Source of the DNA: JBCBKZ01 sp039026975
Lineage (GTDB): Bacteria; Bacteroidota; Bacteroidia; J057
Direction: 5' to 3'
DNA length: 7,692 bases
Assembly (NCBI GenBank): GCA_039026975.1
Contig: JBCCLI010000324.1
Coordinates: 1-7,692, forward strand
The notes beneath the pieces are model-generated. The model was given only the letters and a program-made list of their open reading frames with translations, was not told the DNA's origin and ran no database searches. Position numbers and translations under genes: made by a program. Positions 1 through 4,995 of the stretch are shown one piece after another (the stretch's first letter is position 1; each line of letters begins with the position of its first letter).

Positions 1-42
1 ATTTTTCTTGCTGTAAGCCATTTCCTTGCATCAAAGATTGTC

Positions 43-64
43 GGTTCAGATCATGATCTGAACC
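43..64. repeat. Perfect 22-bp palindrome, candidate operator
   Basis: The half-site GGTTCAGATCA is followed immediately by its exact reverse complement TGATCTGAACC, with no spacer and no mismatch. By hand estimate, a perfect 22-bp palindrome is expected by chance about 0.002 times in a window of this size. Neither side is followed by a T tract, so it does not look like an intrinsic terminator. Minus-strand ATG codons lie shortly to the left (positions 31 and 21, both reading open to the window edge), so it could be the binding site of a dimeric regulator in front of a gene leaving the window leftwards. That gene cannot be confirmed. Seen: the symmetry. Inferred: the operator role. Confidence 0.5.
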
Positions 65-167
65 TAACAGCTCATCCTAAGACAAGGATAATTAAATACT
101 TCATTTCATGGATAATAACCAGAAAATTATAGTACTACCATAAACTGAAGGGAATTGTCAGATAAGC

Positions 168-1451
168 TTAAAATTTATAGCCTACGAGTAAAAAATTCCG
201 CTTGGCATTTATGGAAGCTTCTGTTCTACCTAGAATTCCATTTGCAAACTCGTGCCTTAGCTCCAAAGACCAACAGTCTATTTTCAGACCAGCTCCTACG
301 AGAATTCCTTGTTCATACCTACGCTCATTCTCGAAGAGAACCCCTCCGGTAACTATGTTATCAGGATTAGTTACAGATCTGACTATCAATTCATTACTTC
401 CACTTATCCTAAATCCATTGGATATGCCTGCATTGAGAAAAAAGGACAGTTTTTCCCCCGGCTGGTTAATTCTGATCATGGTATTAATTTTTAAATACGA
501 ATAGGTAAAGGTATAAGTAGCTTCAGGGGAAGCTGAAGAAGAGGGAATCCAGTCTTTGGTTAGCTGGAGGTCATAAGAAGTAAATATTAGCTCATTATTT
601 ACCGACCACACATTTCTGTTTCTGGGTAAGAATATTTCAAATGAGATTCCACCGGCAGGGGTGTAGGAGGGATCGAAAAATAACTCTTCTAAGTATATCA
701 TCCCGAATTTATTCAGGAAAATCCTATCACTAAAGGTGAGGTTACTGGCAGCTAGTCCCGCAAGTACACCAAGTTTAACTATAGCTTTCTCTCTTTCAGC
801 CTTAAATGCTATCTGATCAGGATGACAGGAGTAATATGTCTGAAATAACTGGATAAGACTTTTCTCTGTGTAAGTTACAATGGGTAGTTTGGCTGGTATT
901 TTCTCACAATCATTAAGGTAAAGCGTAAGCTGACCTATGTAGGTTTTATTTTCTTTTATGGCGGTACCAGAGGCATTCGTGTAGAGATACTTCTTGTAGA
1001 CCAGGAGCTCATATTCACCATCATTGTTAATATAGAAATTATCCTTCTCACCCTTGGGGCTACCATATAGCAGCCACTTATCTCCTCTAAACAAGACGCG
1101 TAAGAATATGTGCTCAGGCCTAAGATTTTCTGACGCGTTTTCCTCCAGATTACTGAGCTTATCTGAACTGACTTCAAGATCCACCTTAGCGCTAATGTAG
1201 GATTCCTGTCCCACAGAAAATTCTAAGAGCTCATTAGGATGGTAGGACGTAGGAGTACTTCCTATTTGTTCAGAAAACGTAATGGTTTTGGGAGAATGTT
1301 TCCAATTCCTGTAATCTATATATCCTCTAACTGTATCCTGGGAGAGGTGGATAACATAGCCCGGAATAAAGTTTTTTTGGGCTATTAAGTAAAAGGGACA
1401 AAGGAAGATATGGAGAGCGAGGAGGGGCCTTGCAAAAGGAAAGGATTTCAT
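168..1451 (-). CDS. Predicted outer-membrane beta-barrel protein of Bacteroidota type, function unknown
   Basis: The protein has 427 residues. Residues 1-25 form a signal peptide with a hydrophobic core (roughly 9-24) ending in LIAQ, a plausible signal peptidase I site. Next comes GYVIHLSQDTVRGYIDYRNW at 31-50, a pattern I recognise from many uncharacterised Bacteroidota exported proteins ('G-Y-I…D-T…G-Y-I-D-Y-R-N-W'). From about residue 226 (KLGVLAGLAASNLTF) to the end, alternating hydrophobic/polar stretches with many aromatics resemble a small transmembrane beta-barrel. The chain ends in LLVGYKF, a C-terminal Phe typical of proteins inserted by the BAM machinery. The likely layout is an N-terminal periplasmic part followed by a barrel in the outer membrane. 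The ATG gives a clean signal peptide, which supports the start. It stands alone on its strand. I cannot name a substrate or partner. Confidence 0.8.
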   Translation of the reverse strand: MKSFPFARPLLALHIFLCPFYLIAQKNFIPGYVIHLSQDTVRGYIDYRNWKHSPKTITFSEQIGSTPTSYHPNELLEFSVGQESYISAKVDLEVSSDKLSNLEENASENLRPEHIFLRVLFRGDKWLLYGSPKGEKDNFYINNDGEYELLVYKKYLYTNASGTAIKENKTYIGQLTLYLNDCEKIPAKLPIVTYTEKSLIQLFQTYYSCHPDQIAFKAEREKAIVKLGVLAGLAASNLTFSDRIFLNKFGMIYLEELFFDPSYTPAGGISFEIFLPRNRNVWSVNNELIFTSYDLQLTKDWIPSSSASPEATYTFTYSYLKINTMIRINQPGEKLSFFLNAGISNGFRISGSNELIVRSVTNPDNIVTGGVLFENERRYEQGILVGAGLKIDCWSLELRHEFANGILGRTEASINAKRNFLLVGYKF

Positions 1452-1744
1452 AAATAACTTATACTAGGAATACCAGCATGGCAATATGATGATAACGGAT
1501 AAAGAACCTACAACATTTCCTTAGGGGATATAAATAAGAAATGAAAATCATCTTACTTCTCTGATGATGGCCCTGAAATTAAGTCGTATTCCAGTCGCGA
1601 GCCTGACTAGACCGACCAGCCTGTTTTTTCAACCATTCGATGGGACTTACAGTACGAAAGACCGGATAATCTCTACCTTTATATCAATGAAGTTGGCTAG
1701 TTAAATGTAAGTCTCGTTCTTTTTTAATTAAATCAGGGAATGTA
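1452..1744. other. Intergenic stretch without a recognisable gene
   Basis: This roughly 290-bp stretch separates the beta-barrel gene from the rnpB terminator hairpin. All six frames hold only very short open stretches. The longest one examined, minus strand 1582-1683, encodes 34 residues without a start codon and matches no family I know. A small hairpin (ATCATC/GATGAT, about 1546-1567) is present but unremarkable. The promoter of the minus-strand gene at 168-1451 must lie near 1452-1520, but I find no convincing TTG-N19-21-TAnnTTTG match far enough from its ATG. I see no tRNA or known small RNA. Confidence 0.5.
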
Positions 1745-1770
1745 TAGGGAAGTCACTTTCGACTTCCCTA
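1745..1770 (-). terminator. Hairpin downstream of rnpB, probable terminator or 3' processing signal
   Basis: TAGGGAAGTC (1745-1754) pairs perfectly with GACTTCCCTA (1761-1770), a 10-bp stem with a 6-nt loop that reads GAAAGT on the minus strand. It begins 6 nt beyond the inferred 3' end of rnpB, which fits a terminator for that RNA. On the minus strand the stem is not followed at once by a T run. On the plus strand it is followed by CATTTTTG, which looks more terminator-like. It may act in both directions, or only as a 3' stabilising or processing hairpin. Confidence 0.55.
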
Positions 1771-1776
1771 CATTTT

Positions 1777-2134
1777 TGTACAAAAGTTTGTAAGCCGGAT
1801 TCTGTATCCCGAGGGATCTCCACCATTTATCTGGGCTCAATGTCGCCATCAAGCTCTAGCGGCCTACCCACTGGCAAAGAGCGGGCTACTCTTACCACCA
1901 GCATATTTGGCCTTGCAGCTCCTGAGGTTTACCTGGCTAATCAGCTTGCACTGATTACCGGTAGGCTCTTACCCTACCATTTCACCCTTACCTCTTTCCT
2001 GAGAAAGATCGGCGGTATACTTTCTGTTGCACTTGCTGTCATCTCCTAAGAGATGCCTTCCCGTTAGGAAGCAGGATGCCCTTTGCTGTCCGGACTTTCC
2101 TCTCCCGAGGGAGCGGTGGAGTCACTATTGTACA
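1777..2134 (-). ncRNA. rnpB: RNase P RNA (bacterial class A)
   Basis: This is the catalytic RNA of RNase P, which removes 5' leaders from tRNA precursors together with the protein RnpA (not in this window). Read on the minus strand, it shows the conserved 5' core GAGGAAAGTCCGGAC (within 2085-2102), the central AGGTAAACCT (near 1925-1934), CAAGGCCAAATATG (about 1902-1915, close to the E. coli CAAGGCCAAATAGG), AGATAAATG near the 3' part, and the 3' core CAGAATCCGGCTTA (1791-1804). I set the ends by helix P1: TGTACAA (2134-2128) pairs with TTGTACA (1783-1777). The length of about 358 nt is normal for this class. True ends may differ by several bases. A 69-codon plus-strand reading frame inside it is an artefact. 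Confidence 0.96.
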
Positions 2135-2140
2135 TCTTCT

Positions 2141-2170
2141 CAATGATCTATTAATCGGAATATCTTACAA
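2141..2170 (-). promoter_or_regulatory. Candidate Bacteroidota-type promoter of rnpB
   Basis: On the minus strand, TTG (2170-2168) is followed after 19 nt by GATCATTG (2148-2141), which matches five of the six fixed positions of the TAnnTTTG -7 element if one mismatch in TA and one in TTTG are weighed loosely. The inferred rnpB 5' end at 2134 lies 6 nt further on, about where transcription should start. The position is persuasive, but the element itself is degenerate. Confidence 0.4.
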
Positions 2171-2174
2171 TTCG

Positions 2175-2205
2175 TTGCCGACCCTATAAATTACCTGTAA
2201 ATTAC
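2175..2205 (+). promoter_or_regulatory. Candidate promoter of the small T9SS-domain gene
   Basis: TTG at 2175-2177 is followed after 20 nt by TAAATTAC at 2198-2205, which fits the Bacteroidota TTG-N19-21-TAnnTTTG pattern in TA and the first two T positions. Transcription would start near 2210-2213. That makes the upstream in-frame GTG at 2211 an unlikely start and favours the ATG at 2253. It is arranged divergently from the rnpB promoter, sharing an intergenic stretch of about 120 bp. Confidence 0.4.
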
Positions 2206-2252
2206 GCAAAGTGTTTCAATCTCACGCCCCGGGAACTCCTTCTTTTTTTCTT

Positions 2253-2621
2253 ATGACTCGTTCCGCCAGCCTAGTGCTGTTTTTCTCCCTATTAAGTTTC
2301 TGTACACTTTATGGTCATGAATTGCCCCCTGTAAGGGAGTTTCCTGTGAATGGGGAATATCCTGTGGATGAACTTAGGGTGTTTCCGAACCCCTCTAATA
2401 CAGGAAAGTTTACCCTTACCTTCCAATTGAATAAGAAAAATATTGAGCTGACCATTAAGGTTCACGACCTAATAGGCAATGTGGTATTCCACAAACAGGT
2501 AGGTGGTTTGACCTATACCTTTGAGGATACCATGGACCTAAGTGTGGTACCTAAGGGAGTATATTTGCTAGTCATAACTGATGGAGAGAGAAAAGAGATA
2601 AGAAGATTATCGCATACATGA
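2253..2621 (+). CDS. Small exported protein made almost entirely of a T9SS type A sorting domain
   Basis: From ATG 2253 the protein has 122 residues. It begins with a signal peptide: MTRS, a hydrophobic core (ASLVLFFSLLSF), then a likely cut near LYG/HE. About 15 residues later comes a complete type IX secretion C-terminal domain, with the hallmark RVFPNPSNTGKFTLTF, the middle strand IKVHDLIGNVVF, and the closing PKGVYLLVITDGERKEIRRL. In this family the domain directs cargo across the outer membrane, where a sortase usually removes it and anchors the passenger to A-LPS. Here there is no passenger, which is odd (see findings). An in-frame GTG at 2211 would add 14 residues and bury the signal peptide, so I prefer the ATG. 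The stop abuts the stop of the opposing DUF2279 gene. Confidence 0.85.
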   Translation: MTRSASLVLFFSLLSFCTLYGHELPPVREFPVNGEYPVDELRVFPNPSNTGKFTLTFQLNKKNIELTIKVHDLIGNVVFHKQVGGLTYTFEDTMDLSVVPKGVYLLVITDGERKEIRRLSHT

Positions 2622-3569
2622 TCACCTGAAGGGTTGAAAGCGCACCCCACTTTTATCAAGCTGCAGGGCAGGTCCTGGAATTCTTACCATCCCTATGATG
2701 CTAAATAGTGTGTTAAGGAATCCGCTATTAGTCTGAATGTTGGTCAGATCTATATCTAAGGCTAGGTAAAACTGCCTGTATTCTCTTTGACGAATGACTT
2801 CCCATTCTTCCTCTCCATACCCTCCTATGAGTCCTTCTGCTCCATACCCTACGGCTAGATTGAGCCAGCGGGGATAGTGGCGCTTAAAAGAACCTTCAGG
2901 TAAAAATGAGTGTACCCTAACGCTCAACCAGAGTGTTTGACCATTATAGTCTTTTAGAAACCATTGTGCATAAGAATTCCCAAAAAGATCTTCATAAGTT
3001 TCCTGACCCACAAAGGGTGACTGAATGTAAGATACTTTTAGCTGAAGTCTTTGTTCATGCCAAAGGAGCTCATTTCCGGCGGCTAAGCCTGAACCTATCA
3101 GATTAGCTCCCACATCCGTCCAGGAAGCCCCCCATTTTTTAGCGAATCCATCTAACACTTCTATACTGCTCATAGCGGCAAAGCCAAACAAACTACCTCG
3201 CCAGATAGCCTGCTCTTTAGGGAGTCCTGACCATTTATATAGATCTATCATCCAGCGGGAGGCATGATATCCACCAAAGGCATGACCCACTTTATCCATT
3301 TGTTTCCACTCATTTGCGTCATCAAAAAAACGGAAATGGCCCAGCTCTTCATTGGCATACCAAGAGGTCCCCAGGTAAAGAGCGGCCACACTATACCCCC
3401 CTAGGGTTATTCTATTTACCCACTTTTCTCTCTCTGAGTCTGGGGTATGGGCATTTAGGTAAAGCGTATGCTGAGGATGGAATCCAGCTTGGTCATGGAA
3501 AGTGGGTATTTCCTGTGAGAAAACAGGAAAACTTAATAGCATACTTAGCACAAGGAAAATAGGCTTCAT
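2622..3569 (-). CDS. DUF2279 (YfiM-like) family exported protein
   Basis: The protein has 315 residues with a clear signal peptide (MKPIFLVLSMLLSFPVFSQ, cut near residue 18/19). There is no lipobox cysteine, unlike the lipoprotein E. coli YfiM. The DUF2279 core covers about residues 50-172. It includes a hydrophobic segment (55-68), the signature MDKVGHAFGGYHASR at 91-105, a second hydrophobic stretch (RGSLFGFAAMSSIEVLDG, 124-141) and WTDVGANLIGSGLAAG at 150-165 with the conserved Asp and Asn-x-x-Gly. The remaining 140 residues alternate hydrophobic and polar residues with many aromatics and may form strands in or near the outer membrane. The family's biochemical function is unknown, and its conserved Asp, His and Glu residues in a membrane setting are suggestive only. 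It is convergent with the T9SS-domain gene. I find no good promoter match upstream. Confidence 0.85.
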   Translation of the reverse strand: MKPIFLVLSMLLSFPVFSQEIPTFHDQAGFHPQHTLYLNAHTPDSEREKWVNRITLGGYSVAALYLGTSWYANEELGHFRFFDDANEWKQMDKVGHAFGGYHASRWMIDLYKWSGLPKEQAIWRGSLFGFAAMSSIEVLDGFAKKWGASWTDVGANLIGSGLAAGNELLWHEQRLQLKVSYIQSPFVGQETYEDLFGNSYAQWFLKDYNGQTLWLSVRVHSFLPEGSFKRHYPRWLNLAVGYGAEGLIGGYGEEEWEVIRQREYRQFYLALDIDLTNIQTNSGFLNTLFSIIGMVRIPGPALQLDKSGVRFQPFR

Positions 3570-3875
3570 GAATTAGGAGAATATGAGAAAAAACAAAGAA
3601 ATAGAGAGTTGAGCTAACCTTTTGAAGCAATTACCAGCTAATCTTACCTGGGGGTACGCACGAAGTTGAGGATTAGCCTGCGTTTGATAGTAAACTACAC
3701 TCACCAATACTTCGATGACGGTAGTAGACCCTACTTTCTCGATTCCAGAAAATAATCCAGTTTAGCTGTTTATTATATGGACTTAGTAGATAAAAGCAAA
3801 AGAATATGATGTTGACCCTAGAATACTCAAAGAACCTATCTTCCCTTAGAAGTGGTACTGTTAACCACCTCCTTT
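3570..3875. other. Intergenic gap between the mutase-like gene and the DUF2279 gene
   Basis: The 306-bp gap must hold the end of the 6768-3876 transcript and the promoter of the DUF2279 gene, since all of these are on the minus strand. I find no strong terminator: the best hairpin after the mutase stop is a 5-bp GTGGT/ACCAC stem without a T tract. A 7-bp inverted repeat, GCTAATC (3637-3643) and GATTAGC (3671-3677), with a 27-nt loop lies about 70-110 bp in front of the DUF2279 ATG. A 75-codon minus-strand frame (3673-3900) overlaps the mutase end but has no recognisable features and is probably chance. Confidence 0.5.
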
Positions 3876-4973
3876 CTACAGCCCTAAGGTGCTTACCCAC
3901 TTACTTAATGGAGCATTTAACACAGCCATTCCTTCCATGATTTTACAGGCCATGTACAGGGCATCTGGCTCAGGGATATGGTCTACTACTGTCATTTCGC
4001 CACTGGGGTGAATAACTAACAGAGGATCTACTTCCATTTCTTCATACAAATTTTGCGTAAAGGGCAGGCCTAGTTTATCAGCAAAGGAAGATAAACCAGG
4101 AGCAAGGGTTTCATTGCCCATCACAGTTGCTTTCCTGTTTTCTACCTGAGACATATGGTGGAGATATAGGGCAGCTATTTCGGTTTTACTAAGCACCTTC
4201 CCATTTTCATCTACCATTCTCAAGTATTTACCTGTTAAATCTAGTCCTATGCCCAGGGAAGCGCCCTTACCAGTTACTGTAGCAGATAAGACAGCAGGTG
4301 CCTCTTCTGCCTCATAGGCTTCATAGTCAAATGATTTAGGCAAGGAGCCCGTATGAAGGAGGTGGGTTTTAGGAAGTAGCTTTTTAAGGATGCGCTGTCC
4401 AGTCCCATAGGCCGCATCCAAGACTGGGATGATCCCCTTGGATTTGATGTCCTTATGTTCTATACTTTCCCGTAAGTGGTTTACATACAGGGCATCCATG
4501 TCATAGAACTCTATGGTTCTCTTTTCTATCCAAGCATCAAACTGATCTTCTTTCTCTTCATATTCAATGGTAGTATCAGAAATAATAGAAGCCCATTCTG
4601 CCATGCTTAGGTTTCCACCCATGGGGGACTTAAGTAAGGTCCCGGTATATATGGCTGGAAGATTAGCCCCACTAAGATAAATGCCTATATGGGCTTGTCT
4701 TTTATGAGTAGCCATACTCACCATAGGAGCTGTAGCATAGGTGGGGCTGAGGAATACTTCCGCTCCCAGGAAGGCGAGCGTATTAGCCATATCTTTAGCG
4801 AGAAAGTCATTTAAAAAGCGGTTATCAAATCCGATCATGACTGCTGGAACTTCATGCTGGGCGGACAACCATTGGTAGATTTGATGACTGAGACGAGCTA
4901 GTTTATTAGTAGTAATGTCCTTACCGAGTATACCAAACCAGCCCTCAACTAGCGCAGAGGAATGTTTTTTCAT
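3876..4973 (-). CDS. Truncated, probably inactive phosphohexomutase (PGM/PMM/GlmM superfamily) homologue
   Basis: The protein has 365 residues, against about 450-460 for active alpha-D-phosphohexomutases. Domain 1 (about 8-135) aligns through GWFGILG (11-17, family GTxGxRG), MIGFDNRF (46-53) and GIYLSGANLPAIYTG (97-111, family G-x-M-I-TASHNP-x-x-Y-N-G). Domain 2 (about 156-255) has the typical VLDAAYGTGQRILKKLL, then GIGLDLTGKYLRMVDENGKVL in place of GxALDPDADRxxxVDExGxxL. Domain 3 (about 256-350) ends in DALYMACKIMEGM. Changes at key sites: Ala103 for the phosphoserine, Leu16 for the Arg of the first loop, only the first of three metal Asp kept (Asp245, then Thr247 and Lys249), and PSGE (323-326) for the ESGH sugar loop. 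Domain 4 (phosphate-binding RxSGTEP) is absent and I do not see it in the other frames downstream. No signal peptide is present, so it is cytoplasmic. It is probably co-transcribed with the upstream DUF5675 gene. A binding or regulatory role is inference. Confidence 0.9.
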   Translation of the reverse strand: MKKHSSALVEGWFGILGKDITTNKLARLSHQIYQWLSAQHEVPAVMIGFDNRFLNDFLAKDMANTLAFLGAEVFLSPTYATAPMVSMATHKRQAHIGIYLSGANLPAIYTGTLLKSPMGGNLSMAEWASIISDTTIEYEEKEDQFDAWIEKRTIEFYDMDALYVNHLRESIEHKDIKSKGIIPVLDAAYGTGQRILKKLLPKTHLLHTGSLPKSFDYEAYEAEEAPAVLSATVTGKGASLGIGLDLTGKYLRMVDENGKVLSKTEIAALYLHHMSQVENRKATVMGNETLAPGLSSFADKLGLPFTQNLYEEMEVDPLLVIHPSGEMTVVDHIPEPDALYMACKIMEGMAVLNAPLSKWVSTLGL

Positions 4974-4995
4974 AGTGTTGAGCGTACCATCCTGA

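Noticed and set aside
1..31. Possible start of a minus-strand gene leaving the window (ATG at 31 or 21)
   Set aside because: Only 7-10 codons are visible, with no recognisable motif, so it cannot be called as a CDS.
202..504. Plus-strand open frames opposite the beta-barrel gene
   Set aside because: They are shadows of the 427-residue gene, which has a signal peptide and family motifs.
1582..1683. Minus-strand open stretch of 34 codons with SPIEWLKKQAGRSSQARDWN, briefly considered as the end of a transposase or other gene remnant
   Set aside because: It has no start codon, a stop just upstream, and no family I can name; it is short enough to be chance.
1840..2049. 69-codon plus-strand open frame
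   Set aside because: It lies wholly inside rnpB on the opposite strand and has no protein-family features.
2211..2252. GTG at 2211 as the start of the T9SS-domain gene
   Set aside because: It would place about 18 extra residues before the signal peptide core and coincides with the predicted transcription start.
3673..3900. 75-codon minus-strand open frame overlapping the end of the mutase-like gene
   Set aside because: It has no domain, signal peptide or family resemblance, and its start lies inside the upstream gene. It also does not encode the missing mutase domain 4 in another frame, so a frameshift is not the explanation for the short protein.
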